From Pseudomonas sp. TH31 (lineage in GTDB: Bacteria; Pseudomonadota; Gammaproteobacteria; Pseudomonadales; Pseudomonadaceae), in NCBI RefSeq assembly GCF_016650815.1, contig NZ_JAEKEZ010000033.1, positions 248,001-312,000 of the forward strand: a DNA stretch of 64,000 nt. The letters are read 5' to 3'. Both the position numbers and the translations under genes were made by a program. Below the pieces are notes generated by a model. It ran no database searches. It saw nothing but the letters and a program-made list of their open reading frames with translations, and was not told where the DNA came from. Below, in pieces: positions 8,788 to 17,862 of the stretch (its first letter is position 1; the number at the start of each line of letters is the position of its first letter).

Positions 8788-9273
8788 ATGAGACTTCATT
8801 CGTTGAAACAAGCGCAGGACCAGCAAGGAATGGCATTGGTGGAATTCACCATTGTCCTGCCGTTGATGCTGCTGCTGTTGCTGGCCCTTGGCGAGTTCGG
8901 CCGCATGCTTTTTCAGTACAACACCCTGTTGCAGGCCAGTCGTGATGCCGGACGTTACATCGCCAGCCAGGCCTGGAACTCGACGCTGGGACAAGTCGAT
9001 CTGACCACCAACACAACACTGGTGACCCAAACAAAAAACGTGGCGGTCTATGGTGTGCCTGTCAGCACCGGAACGCCTGTGGTGTCAGGGTTGACGACCA
9101 GCATGGTGGGGGTCACTGCGGTGGGCTCTGACCATGTGCAGGTCACCATCACCTATACCTTCTGCCCGGTGATTGGCGGTGGCAGCTGTGCCGGCTCGAT
9201 TACCGGTTTTTTTGCCAATTCGATTTCGCTACGCGTTCCACTGGTTGCCACGACTGTCATGAGGGCTCTGTGA
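8788..9273 (+). CDS. tadE: Pseudopilin TadE
   Basis: A 161-aa TadE-like minor pilin. The N-terminus has the prepilin-like motif (QQGMALVEFTIVLPLM, with the conserved Glu of the mature end) and a hydrophobic helix, followed by the family pattern GEFGRMLFQYNTLLQASRDAGRY. The remainder is exported, with a Cys pair near the end. It overlaps the next gene at TGATG. Confidence 0.88.
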   Translation: MRLHSLKQAQDQQGMALVEFTIVLPLMLLLLLALGEFGRMLFQYNTLLQASRDAGRYIASQAWNSTLGQVDLTTNTTLVTQTKNVAVYGVPVSTGTPVVSGLTTSMVGVTAVGSDHVQVTITYTFCPVIGGGSCAGSITGFFANSISLRVPLVATTVMRAL

Positions 9274-9767
9274 TGAATCGCAAACAGATGCGCGGCGTCT
9301 ATGTGGTGGAGTTCGCCTTCGTCGGCCTGCTGGTGTTCATACTGTTGTTCGGCGTGCTGGAGATGGGCCGCCTGTACTTCACGGTGAATGCCCTCGACGA
9401 GTCCGTAAGGCGTGGCGCGCGCCTGGCGGCAGTGTGCAATATCAGCGATCCGATCGTGTTGCAGCGGGCGATTTTCAATGCCGCGGGTAATACGGGCACG
9501 AGCCAGTTGATCACCAATCTGGGCACCGCCAACCTGACGCTGACTTATCTGGATGCGAACGGTGCATTGGTGGCCAACCCCACCGACACCACCAGCGTCA
9601 CTGGATTTCGTGCCATCCGTTATGTCCAGCTGAGCCTGCAAAACTACGTGTTCAATCTGTTTATTCCCGGGGTTGGTGTGCCGATTACCCTGCCGGTATT
9701 CAGGGCGATTTTGCCACGCGAAAGCCTTGGGCACCATTCCGAGTCAGGGGAGGTCACTCCATGCTGA
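9273..9767 (+). CDS. tadF: Pseudopilin TadF-like
   Basis: A second TadE/TadF-type pseudopilin, 164 aa. The N-terminus MRGVYVVEFAFVGLLVF carries the conserved Glu and a hydrophobic helix, then GVLEMGRLYFTVNALDESVRRGARLAA. The ATG at 9273 overlaps the tadE stop; a GTG three bases earlier is possible. The end overlaps tadZ by 7 bp, a sign of translational coupling. Confidence 0.85.
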   Translation: MNRKQMRGVYVVEFAFVGLLVFILLFGVLEMGRLYFTVNALDESVRRGARLAAVCNISDPIVLQRAIFNAAGNTGTSQLITNLGTANLTLTYLDANGALVANPTDTTSVTGFRAIRYVQLSLQNYVFNLFIPGVGVPITLPVFRAILPRESLGHHSESGEVTPC

Positions 9768-10981
9768 ATATAAAGGAAACTCCGTTAAGCACTGCGACCG
9801 GCAAGCCCGGGCTGCGATTGCTGATCAGCAGTCGCGATGCCACGGCGTTGCGTGATTTGCAAAGCGTCTGTCAACGCATGCCCTGCCTGGAGGTGAGCAC
9901 TCGTCTGGTGAGTAATGGGCATGTCGACCCGCTCTACGGTCTGGAACGGATGCCTGATCTGTTGCTGTTGCGCGTCAGCCACCTGTGGCGCGAGGAAATG
10001 GCGGCACTGTTACTGCGTCCTGCCCATGAGCGTCCGCCCATGTTGGTGTGCGGTCTGTTGAGCGAACAGGAAGGCATGCGCCTGGCGATGCAGGCTGGCG
10101 CCCGCGACGTGCTGCCGGAGCCCATCGCCGAGACAGAACTGGTCGCTGCCTTGAATCGTCTGGTCACAGAGGTTCGGGTTGGCAGTGGGGCCGAAGGGAA
10201 ATTGATCGCCGTGATGAGCGCCAAGGGTGGCTCTGGCGGCACCTTGCTGGCCTGTAACCTGGCTCAACAGCTCAGCCTCAAGGGCGGCAGTACCCTGTTG
10301 CTGGATATGGACCTGCAGTTTGGCAGCGTGACGCATTACCTGGATGTGGCGCAGTCGCACAGCCACCTGGAGGTATTGCAACAGATCGATAGTCTGGACA
10401 GCGTAGCGTTACGCGGTTTTTGCAGTCACTTCAGCCCGACCTTGCATGTGCTGGGTGGCCGGGCTGGTGAGTTATGTCTGCCGCAGGATGCTCAGGCCGA
10501 GCAACTTGACGCCCTGTTGCAGTTGGCCCGCGCCAGCTATGACTGGGTGGTGATCGACCTGCCGCGGCAAATCGATCACCTCACCGACTCCGTGCTGGAG
10601 CAGGTGGATCGGGTGTACATGGTGGTGCAGCAAAGCGTCAGCCATCTGCGAGATGCCAGCTCTCTGGCGCGGATTCTTCGCGAAGACCTGGGTGTGCGCG
10701 GGGATCAATTGCAAGTGGTGGTCAACCGCTATGACAAAGCGGCAGCGATCAGCCTCAAGGACATCGGCGAGGCACTGCGCTGCATGAACCTGTCGAAATT
10801 ACCCAACGACTTCAGCCTGGTCAGTCAGAGTCAGAACACTGGGGTGCCGTTGGGGCTGCATGCGCCGAGGGCCGCAATTACTGTCGCCCTGCGCGACTTG
10901 GCCGAAGAGTTGGTCGGTCACCAGATGACTGGAAACAAAGGTTTATTCAAACGCGCCTTCAACCGTTTTTTCGGGGGATGA
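9761..10981 (+). CDS. tadZ: TadZ/CpaE pilus-localisation ATPase
   Basis: A 406-aa MinD/ParA-like protein that places the Tad machinery, often at a pole. Residues ~15-135 form an atypical receiver-like domain. The ATPase domain starts near residue 145 with an aberrant Walker A (AVMSAKGGSGGTLLACNL) in which the usual GKT is GGT, as in many TadZ proteins. Other ParA features are present (LLLDMDLQFGSV; WVVIDLP). It overlaps tadF and is 3 bp from tadA. Confidence 0.9.
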   Translation: MLNIKETPLSTATGKPGLRLLISSRDATALRDLQSVCQRMPCLEVSTRLVSNGHVDPLYGLERMPDLLLLRVSHLWREEMAALLLRPAHERPPMLVCGLLSEQEGMRLAMQAGARDVLPEPIAETELVAALNRLVTEVRVGSGAEGKLIAVMSAKGGSGGTLLACNLAQQLSLKGGSTLLLDMDLQFGSVTHYLDVAQSHSHLEVLQQIDSLDSVALRGFCSHFSPTLHVLGGRAGELCLPQDAQAEQLDALLQLARASYDWVVIDLPRQIDHLTDSVLEQVDRVYMVVQQSVSHLRDASSLARILREDLGVRGDQLQVVVNRYDKAAAISLKDIGEALRCMNLSKLPNDFSLVSQSQNTGVPLGLHAPRAAITVALRDLAEELVGHQMTGNKGLFKRAFNRFFGG

Positions 10982-10984
10982 CCC

Positions 10985-12427
10985 ATGATCAGCGACTTTC
11001 GTACCCGCTTGCGCAAACAGCCCGGTAAATCCACCTCATCGTCGGCAGGCCAACAGGGCGATGATCTGCTGGATCCGGCAGAGGAAATGATGGCGTGGGA
11101 GCGTGCAACGCCGGACGTTCTTTACGAGACCAGAAGCCAGGTCACCCCGGTGGAGGCCGAGTGGCGCGAAAAGATCTACCAGCAGTTGCTCAAGGTCATG
11201 GACCTATCCTTGTTGGATTCCCTTGAGCAGGTCGAGGCTGCGCGGCAGATTCGCGATATTTGCCAGCGCTTGCTCGATGAGCATTCGGCGCCGGTGAGTT
11301 CCGCCAGCCGCCAGTTGATCATCAAACAGATCACCGACGAGGTGCTCGGCCTGGGTCCACTGGAGCCGCTGCTGGCTGATCACAGCGTGTCCGACATTCT
11401 GGTCAATGGCTATGCCTCGGTCTATGTCGAGCGTTTCGGCAAACTGCAAAGGACCGATGTGCGCTTTCGCGATGATCAGCATTTGCTGAACATCATCGAT
11501 CGCATTGTGTCCAGCCTGGGTCGTCGTATCGACGAGTCCTCGCCGTTGGTGGACGCCCGACTCAAGGACGGTTCACGGGTCAACGCGATTATCCCGCCGC
11601 TGGCCATCGACGGCCCGAGCATGTCGATTCGCCGCTTTGCGGTGGACCTGCTCAATGCCGACAGCCTGGTCCAGGTAGGGACGTTGACCCCGGCGATTGC
11701 TCTGTTGCTCAAGGCGGTTGTCCGAGGGCGGCTTAACGTGCTGATTTCCGGCGGTACCGGCAGTGGCAAGACCACCATGCTGAATGTGCTGTCCAGTTTC
11801 ATTCCGCACAACGAGCGGATCGTCACCATCGAAGACTCGGCGGAATTGCAACTGCAACAGCCTCATGTGGTGCGTCTGGAAACCCGGCCTTCGAATATCG
11901 AGGGGCGTGGCGAGGTGAGCCAACGGGAGTTGGTGCGCAACAGTCTGCGGATGCGCCCGGACCGCATTGTGATCGGCGAAGTGCGCGGCGCCGAGGCGCT
12001 AGACATGCTGACGGCCATGAACACTGGTCACGACGGCTCGTTGACCACCATCCACGCCAACACCGCGCGCGATGCGTTGGGGCGAATCGAAAACATGGTG
12101 TCGATGACGGGGGCCACCTTTCCAATCAAGGCCTTGCGTCAGCAGATCGCTTCGGCGATTGATGTGGTGATCCAGCTGGAACGTCAGGAAGACGGCAAGC
12201 GCCGACTGGTCAGCGTGCAAGAGATCAATGGCATGGAAGGCGAGATCATCACCATGACCGAAATCTTTTCCTTTACGCGTCAAGGCATGGGCGAAAACGG
12301 CGAAGTGCTCGGCGACTATCGCCCCAGCGGCATGATTCCATCGTTCCGCGATGTGCTGGCCAAACGCGGTATCGAGTTGCCGCTTTCCCTGTTCCGCCCT
12401 GAGTGGATGGAGGCGCGGCAGTCATGA
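10985..12427 (+). CDS. tadA: Tad secretion ATPase TadA/CpaF
   Basis: A 480-aa hexameric traffic ATPase of the type II/IV family that powers pilus extension and retraction. After a ~100-residue N-terminal segment come the N-terminal domain (SDILVNGYASVYVERFGKL), Walker A GGTGSGKTT near residue 257, the Asp box, Walker B (MRPDRIVIGEVRGAEALDML) and the His box (HDGSLTTIHAN). The length is as expected. Its stop overlaps the tadB start (ATGA). Confidence 0.95.
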   Translation: MISDFRTRLRKQPGKSTSSSAGQQGDDLLDPAEEMMAWERATPDVLYETRSQVTPVEAEWREKIYQQLLKVMDLSLLDSLEQVEAARQIRDICQRLLDEHSAPVSSASRQLIIKQITDEVLGLGPLEPLLADHSVSDILVNGYASVYVERFGKLQRTDVRFRDDQHLLNIIDRIVSSLGRRIDESSPLVDARLKDGSRVNAIIPPLAIDGPSMSIRRFAVDLLNADSLVQVGTLTPAIALLLKAVVRGRLNVLISGGTGSGKTTMLNVLSSFIPHNERIVTIEDSAELQLQQPHVVRLETRPSNIEGRGEVSQRELVRNSLRMRPDRIVIGEVRGAEALDMLTAMNTGHDGSLTTIHANTARDALGRIENMVSMTGATFPIKALRQQIASAIDVVIQLERQEDGKRRLVSVQEINGMEGEIITMTEIFSFTRQGMGENGEVLGDYRPSGMIPSFRDVLAKRGIELPLSLFRPEWMEARQS

Positions 12428-13410
12428 GCCATATTCCTGGTGTATTCATTCTGGTTTTTCTCGGCATGGTGTTTATTGCGGTATTCCTCCTGTCCCAGGG
12501 CGTGGTGGTGCCCGTGTTCGGCGAGGCCGGCAAGATGCGCAAGCGCATCCGTGGCCGTTTGCATGTCCTGGAGAAAGCCAACAATCTGCCCAACATGCAG
12601 ACGGTATTGAGGCAGAAATACCTGACGCGCTTGTCGCCACTGGAGGCCAGGCTTGAGCAGTTGCCCTTTATGGCGGACCTGACTCAGTTGATTGAGCAGG
12701 CAGGCCACGAATATCGTGCCTATCGGGTGATGTTGCTCGGGCTTGTTCTGGGTGTTGCGGCGGGGGCTCTGGCCCTGGCGTTCTCGTTACCGTGGTGGAT
12801 GGCGCTGGCGGTGACTTTTGCGGTGGCCTGGTTACCCATGCTGAAGATTCTGCGAGACCGCAGCAAGCGTTTTGCAGCGTTCGAGGAGGGGTTGCCGGAT
12901 GCGCTGGACGCCATGTGCCGGGCCCTGCGCGCCGGGCACACGTTCAACGAAACCCTGCGCCTGGTCGCTGAGGAGCACAAGGGACCGGTCGCTTATGAGT
13001 TCGGCCTGACCTTCGCCGATATCAACTATGGCAACGATGTACGGCGGGCCATGCTTGGCCTGCTCGAGCGCATGCCGAGCATGACGGTGATGATGTTGGT
13101 GACCTCAATCCTCATCCATCGCGAGACCGGCGGCAATCTGACGGAAGTGCTGGAGCGTTTGAGCCGGCTGATCCGCGGGCGCTTTCGCTTTCAGCGCAAG
13201 ATCAAAACCCTGTCGGCGGAAGGGCGTATGTCGGCCTGGGTGCTGGTGGCGATTCCTTTCGTACTGGCGATCGCGATCGTGCTCACAAGCCCCAGTTATC
13301 TGCCTGTGCTGGTCAATGATCCCATGGGTCATAAGCTGATCATTGGGGCCTTCTGCGCCATGCTGATCGGGATTCTCTGGATACGCAAAATCATCCGGAT
13401 ACAGGTTTAA
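12424..13410 (+). CDS. tadB: Tad inner-membrane platform protein TadB
   Basis: A 328-aa GspF/PilC-like membrane protein that forms the assembly platform with TadC. The start at 12424 overlaps the tadA stop, which is preferred to an upstream in-frame start inside tadA. It has an N-terminal helix, then two hydrophobic segments, a type II secretion F domain (EEGLPDALDAMCRALRAGH; RETGGNLTEVLERLSRLIR) and two C-terminal helices. Confidence 0.93.
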   Translation: MSHIPGVFILVFLGMVFIAVFLLSQGVVVPVFGEAGKMRKRIRGRLHVLEKANNLPNMQTVLRQKYLTRLSPLEARLEQLPFMADLTQLIEQAGHEYRAYRVMLLGLVLGVAAGALALAFSLPWWMALAVTFAVAWLPMLKILRDRSKRFAAFEEGLPDALDAMCRALRAGHTFNETLRLVAEEHKGPVAYEFGLTFADINYGNDVRRAMLGLLERMPSMTVMMLVTSILIHRETGGNLTEVLERLSRLIRGRFRFQRKIKTLSAEGRMSAWVLVAIPFVLAIAIVLTSPSYLPVLVNDPMGHKLIIGAFCAMLIGILWIRKIIRIQV

Positions 13411-13439
13411 GCGGTATTCGCTACCGGGAGGTACAAGTC

Positions 13440-14402
13440 ATGGACTTTTTGCTCGGGTTATTCAGCCGGGTCACGGGGAACGAACAGATGGCGCGTTTGT
13501 TGTTCCTCAGCGCGATCGGGTTTAGTACGGTGCTTGCGGTCGTCGCCGTGATCTTGCTGATGCAGGGGCTTCAAGACCCGGTACAGCGTCGTCTGGCGCT
13601 GATCAAGCGTGGTCATTTAGGCAGCTCTGTCGGTCAGGAGGCCCTGGGTAACCTGCAACTGTTGCTGGAACGGGTCGGCCAGCGCGTCGGCTCAGCCGAA
13701 TCGGCCCAGACGTCTGTAACCCAGACCCTGTTGATGCACGCGGGGTACCGTTCCTCGTCGGCGGTGCAGATGTATTGGGCGGTACGCTTGCTGTTACCGC
13801 TGTTGCTGGTGGGCATTGCGTTGTTGCTGTTACCGATGATTCCCAAAGTTTCCCTGATCCCGGGCTTGTTGTCGGTCGTCATGGTGGCCGCTGTCGGATG
13901 GCTGGCGCCCGCGCTGTATGTCGGCAAACGCAAGCAATTGCGCCAAGGCCGGCTGCGTGCCGCGTTTCCGGATGCACTGGACCTGATGGTGGTATGCGTG
14001 GAGTCGGGCCTGGCCCTGCCCACGACCATAGAACGGGTGGCCGAGGAGATGTCGGTCAGTCAGGTTGAATTGGCCGAAGAACTGGCCCTGGTCAATGCGC
14101 AAATTCGCGCTGGCGTTTCCAGTACCGAGGCGCTTAAGCAACTGGCTGTGCGCACCGGACTGGAGGACGTGCAAGGGCTGGTCAGTCTGTTGGCGCAGAG
14201 CATCCGCTTCGGCACCAGCGTGGCCGATACCCTGCGCATCTATGCTGATGAGTTCCGTGACCGGCGTACGCAGGCCGCTGAGGAAATGGGCGCGAAAATC
14301 GGTACGAAGCTGATATTTCCACTGATTTTCTGCCTGTGGCCGAGCTTCTTTCTGGTCGCCATCGGCCCTGCCCTTATCGGGGTGTTAAGAGCATTCGGGT
14401 GA
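13440..14402 (+). CDS. tadC: Tad inner-membrane platform protein TadC
   Basis: A 320-aa paralogue of TadB with the same fold: N-terminal helix, paired central helices, a type II secretion F domain (AFPDALDLMVVCVESGLALP; RFGTSVADTLRIYADEFRDRR) and a C-terminal hydrophobic pair. It has a good ribosome site (GGGAGG) ahead of the ATG. It is the last gene of the plus-strand tad operon; the next genes converge on it. Confidence 0.93.
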   Translation: MDFLLGLFSRVTGNEQMARLLFLSAIGFSTVLAVVAVILLMQGLQDPVQRRLALIKRGHLGSSVGQEALGNLQLLLERVGQRVGSAESAQTSVTQTLLMHAGYRSSSAVQMYWAVRLLLPLLLVGIALLLLPMIPKVSLIPGLLSVVMVAAVGWLAPALYVGKRKQLRQGRLRAAFPDALDLMVVCVESGLALPTTIERVAEEMSVSQVELAEELALVNAQIRAGVSSTEALKQLAVRTGLEDVQGLVSLLAQSIRFGTSVADTLRIYADEFRDRRTQAAEEMGAKIGTKLIFPLIFCLWPSFFLVAIGPALIGVLRAFG

Positions 14403-14601
14403 GGTAATCGGGTGGCGGCTGTCGAGCCCGATGGCCATGTCACCTGAGCATGAGGTGGAGTAGGCGAGGGGAGTGTATTCACTCAAATCGCCGCTCAAGC
14501 CTCGCACCTGATTGCTATTTTCATGCACAGCTCATTCGGTCCGGCTTTGCAGCCGGACAATCTGGACAAGCGCCAGAGGCTGATCACGTCGTTGATGTCT
14601 T

Positions 14602-14874
14602 TCAGTTGCCGCTACTGCTGATTTCACCTGCTGTCTTTTGCTCGAAGAATGCCGGAATCGGGTAGCTGAAGCTATTTAGCCAGCGCTGCATGGCCAGGTC
14701 ACGTTCGGTGGCCGAAGCGGTTTGCAGTTTTGGGGAGGCAACCACACCGCGAATCTGTAACTGCAACCACTGTTCGGTGCCTTGTTGATGCACCGATGCG
14801 GGGCCCGGCTCAATTGCCCAAGCCGTGGTAGACAAGCTTGCCATGCACACGATCAACAGCCTTTTGGTATTCAT
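14602..14874 (-). CDS. DUF3613-type small exported protein of the tad locus
   Basis: A 90-aa protein with a signal peptide (MNTKRLLIVCMASLSTTAWA) and a short mature domain containing WLQLQIRG and MQRWLNSFSYPIPAFF, which I recognise as the DUF3613 pattern found at the end of pseudomonad tad loci. Its function is unknown. It lies 18 bp after tadD and is presumably in the rcpA-tadD transcription unit. Confidence 0.7.
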   Translation of the reverse strand: MNTKRLLIVCMASLSTTAWAIEPGPASVHQQGTEQWLQLQIRGVVASPKLQTASATERDLAMQRWLNSFSYPIPAFFEQKTAGEISSSGN

Positions 14875-14892
14875 CTCGACTCCTCGTACTTT

Positions 14893-15603
14893 CTACTTGA
14901 TCGCGCTGGAGGAGGCATCGACCACCTCTGTCCTGCGATTCCCCTCGGACACCACCGCTTTTTTCGCGGTGGCCTTGAGTTTTTCCGCTCGGCTCTGGGC
15001 CTCTGCGACTTGCTTGGGGCTCAAGCTGGTCCGGGTCACGAGTTCTGAAGCGGCCTTCCAGTTATCCTGATAGATCAGCAGCGTCACCATATTGAGCGCC
15101 GCCAGTGAGTCCGACTGCTTGAGCTCCATGGCCGTCATAAACTCGAAGCGGGCTTCAGGGATCTGTCGCTGATTGAGGTAGACGACTCCCAGGTCATTAC
15201 GCATCTTGTCGTCGGTGGGGTCCATCTTCACCGCTCGCTTGAGGTGAATGGCAGCGGCGGCGTTATCATTCTTGGCTGCGGCCAACTGGCCCAGGCCATG
15301 TTCCCCGTCAGCGGCCAGGCAGGTGCCAAGCAAGCTTTCATACAATGGCCCCGCTTCGGGACGCCCCATCAAGCGCAGCACCCGAGCCTTGCGCAGGCGA
15401 ACCTGGACCAGGTTGTCGGGCAAGCCTTCCAGATTCGCCAGGCTGGCATACAAACGGCCCTCGTTGGCCATGTTGTCGGCGAGGTTCAGGGCCAACTCTT
15501 GTTCCGAACCGGGCTTGGCGCAGTCTGCGGGTCGCGAGGACACGCCATTGGAGGCACAACCTGCGAGCATTAATGTCGCCGCTATTGCAATGACTGCTTT
15601 CAT
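14893..15603 (-). CDS. tadD: TadD, TPR lipoprotein
   Basis: A 236-aa lipoprotein with tetratricopeptide repeats, needed for Tad pilus assembly at the outer membrane (pilotin-like role in the family). The start at 15603 is preferred over an in-frame start 117 bases upstream because it has a GGAGGA ribosome site and yields a lipoprotein signal (MKAVIAIAATLMLAGC, Cys16 lipidated). TPR-like helices follow (AAIHLKRAVKMDPTDDKM; LGVVYLNQRQIPEARFEF). Confidence 0.88.
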   Translation of the reverse strand: MKAVIAIAATLMLAGCASNGVSSRPADCAKPGSEQELALNLADNMANEGRLYASLANLEGLPDNLVQVRLRKARVLRLMGRPEAGPLYESLLGTCLAADGEHGLGQLAAAKNDNAAAAIHLKRAVKMDPTDDKMRNDLGVVYLNQRQIPEARFEFMTAMELKQSDSLAALNMVTLLIYQDNWKAASELVTRTSLSPKQVAEAQSRAEKLKATAKKAVVSEGNRRTEVVDASSSAIK

Positions 15604-15716
15604 CGAGTGTCCTCCGGCTACAACACGTTGAACGCCAGGCCAGTGCCAATGCAAGCGCTCAAGGTCACCGCTACGAGTGAGGGCGAGGCAAGCCCGGTTC
15701 AGGTTCAGGTTCTGGC

Positions 15717-16940
15717 TCATTGCGAGAGCCCGGTCTGACTGTCGAAATCGCCATTGTCAAGGAAGAACATGCGGTAGAAGTTCGGGTCGTAATTGCGTAG
15801 CTGTTCGCCAGGCAATGACGGTAGTTGTGCATTGGCAGCCAGGGGCTGGACCAGATGCGGGGTGACAATCATCAACAGTTCGCGCTCTTCACGGTTGATG
15901 GTGTTATTGCGGAAGAACGCGCCCAGGATCGGGATATCGCCCAGCCCTGGAAACTTGTTCACCTGGGAGTTGTTACGAGTACTGATCAGGCCGCTGATGA
16001 CGAAACTTTCGCCGTCGGCCAGGGAAATGCTGGTGTCGGTGCGTCGTATGGTCAGCGCCGGGACGATCGTGCCAGCAATGCTGACGGCGTTGGAGAAGTC
16101 CAACTCGCTGACTTCCGGCGCTACCTTCAGGGCGATCCGGTTTTTCCCTACGATGGTCGGCGTCAGGGTCAGGCGGATACCGAACTCCTTGTATTCGATG
16201 GACACGTTATTGCTGCTTGAACTGGGCACCGGAATCGGTACTTCACCGCCGGCCAGGAAGCTCGCACTCTGTCCGCTGAGCGCTACCAGGCTTGGCCGCG
16301 CCAGGGTGTAGGCGAAGCCGCTGCCTTCCAGCGCGTTGATCGCCACCAGTGTATTACCGGTAGCAAAAGAGAGGTTGAACATGTCGTTGTTCACCGGCAC
16401 CGACGGCGTGACGATGCCTCCGATGGAGGGCAAGGTTTTCGGTGAGCCGAACAGGAAGTTGCCACGGGTGCCGAAAATAGACGCTGAGGCTTCCTTGAGT
16501 TTGGTCCGGCTGACTTCAACAAAGCGGATATCGGTCTGCACCTGGCTCGGCAACAGCGGGTCGTCGGAAGGCACCGTAGACACGCTGGTCAGTGCTGCAG
16601 TGGCCCTGCCCTTGACGAATACCATGCTTTGGCGCGGTGTGGGTGAGCAGGCGGTCCAGACCATCAGGCTTGTGGTGCCCGGTGCGATGCCCGTGAGTAT
16701 GAAGGCGTTGCTGCCGCTGGGCTGGACATCGGCAATTTTCGGGTCGCCCACGGCGAGCTGTGTCACAGGGACGGGGACGCGCAGTTCATTTTGAAGTCCC
16801 TGGCCAACCTCGAAGGTTGCCGGCAGGTTGTTCAGTTGCGAACAATTGGCTGCCGCGGCCTGAGCCGCATCCACGCCGAGGCCCATCCAGAACAGGCCAT
16901 GAATAATGTGCTTGAAAGCGGGCACGGTACGATAGCTCAT
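15717..16940 (-). CDS. rcpA: Tad outer-membrane secretin RcpA/CpaC
   Basis: A 407-aa secretin forming the outer-membrane pore for the Flp pilus. The start at 16940 is chosen over two upstream in-frame ATGs because an AGGA site lies about 8 bases upstream. A signal peptide ends near AQAAA. Then come a periplasmic domain (VGDPKIADVQPSGSNAFILTG) and the secretin core (GNTLVAINALEGSGFAYTLARPSL; FLAGGEVPIPVP; IRLTLTPTIVGKNRIALKV; PGLGDIPILGAFFR), all family hallmarks. Unlike many tad loci, rcpA is on the opposite strand from rcpC and convergent with it. Confidence 0.93.
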   Translation of the reverse strand: MSYRTVPAFKHIIHGLFWMGLGVDAAQAAAANCSQLNNLPATFEVGQGLQNELRVPVPVTQLAVGDPKIADVQPSGSNAFILTGIAPGTTSLMVWTACSPTPRQSMVFVKGRATAALTSVSTVPSDDPLLPSQVQTDIRFVEVSRTKLKEASASIFGTRGNFLFGSPKTLPSIGGIVTPSVPVNNDMFNLSFATGNTLVAINALEGSGFAYTLARPSLVALSGQSASFLAGGEVPIPVPSSSSNNVSIEYKEFGIRLTLTPTIVGKNRIALKVAPEVSELDFSNAVSIAGTIVPALTIRRTDTSISLADGESFVISGLISTRNNSQVNKFPGLGDIPILGAFFRNNTINREERELLMIVTPHLVQPLAANAQLPSLPGEQLRNYDPNFYRMFFLDNGDFDSQTGLSQ

Positions 16941-17050
16941 TAAGTGCATCCTCGCTGAATAGGCCATCTTTAAGGCTTACTAGGTTACGGTTACCTCGGA
17001 TTACTTCCAGAGGCCCAGGCTGGCCCTTTACTTCGCCAGACCACTCATCA

Positions 17051-17330
17051 TTAATGGTCCCGGCAATATTCCTTGGTGCTGCACGCGAGCAGCCGCAATA
17101 CGTGGGTCTGACTGACCTGCAAGCGATCTACGATAAAACTGTCGTTAGGAATCCAGATACCTAGGCTCAGGACACGCGAGTTTTTTGCCAACCTTGTTTG
17201 GCTCCGACAGGCTTGCGACCAGAACAATACGCACAGGCTCGACAGCAACTGCGGCTATAAACATCACCGTCAGCCGACGTGAGTAACTGGTAATCAGGGC
17301 ATCTAGCAGGAAAAAGCCAACCAGGATCAT
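17051..17330 (-). pseudogene. Small frameshifted hypothetical gene upstream of rcpA
   Basis: From 17330, an ATG with a GGAG site upstream reads MILVGFFLLDALITSYSRR and on to NKVGKK, then runs out of frame. Shifting one base at the A6 tract (T6 on the plus strand, 17181-17186) joins it to a second frame ending FIVDRLQVSQTHVLRLL...CRDH with a stop at 17051. The joined product would be about 92 aa with an N-terminal hydrophobic segment. I do not recognise it. It could be a decayed gene, a homopolymer error, or chance. It would be the first gene of the rcpA-tadD group. Confidence 0.35.
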
Positions 17331-17339
17331 AGAGAAGTA

Positions 17340-17815
17340 ACTCCTTGTGCCAACTCGCTACCTGATCTCTGAACAAAAGGCGAGAAACTCAAATCGATAC
17401 GCCTTTCCCCATGAATGAAGGTAGTTCAATCAAGGCAAAGCGTCATGAATTCGAAAGAGAAACTTCGACGCAAATTTTGGCACAGGTCTTAAAACCTTGG
17501 TCTTGCGATGCTGCGTGCCCCTTGCGGTTAAACCCTGTGCGAAAAATGCCGAGCACTACGTGGCGATTGCTTTGCGCAGTCCCTCTTCATTTTCAACAAA
17601 AATGCCAAGAACTAAGGCAATCGATGTCGTGCGTTTGGCAGCAGCAGGGGATAGCAGTGCACACCTGTATGACGACAAAGCAACTTTTCCCAAGCTTCAG
17701 AGCATCTTGCCGTTGAACTGGATGGAACTAAATGCGTCTTAGTTGGCGGACAAACCAATCCTTGTGGAAGCCATCATGCGTTTAAAAAGAAAAACCTAGT
17801 TGCCGTTATGCAAAC
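17340..17815. other. Gene-poor stretch
   Basis: Several short frames on the plus strand have no ribosome site and no recognisable product. I see nothing supported here. Confidence 0.4.
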
Positions 17816-17839
17816 CTGCCGATACCCGGGTATCGGCAG
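17816..17839. repeat. 24-bp perfect loopless palindrome
   Basis: Half-site CTGCCGATACCC followed immediately by its exact reverse complement. It lies 23 bases past the stop of the halovibrin-like gene. It could be an operator or part of a terminator; no T tract follows closely on either strand. Confidence 0.6.
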
Positions 17840-17862
17840 ATCGGGCTCTGCCGCTCAAAGAC

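Noticed and set aside
17186..17198. Programmed frameshift at the A6 tract
   Set aside because: The required shift is +1, not the -1 slip typical of such heptamers, and no stimulatory stem is evident; decay or error is simpler.
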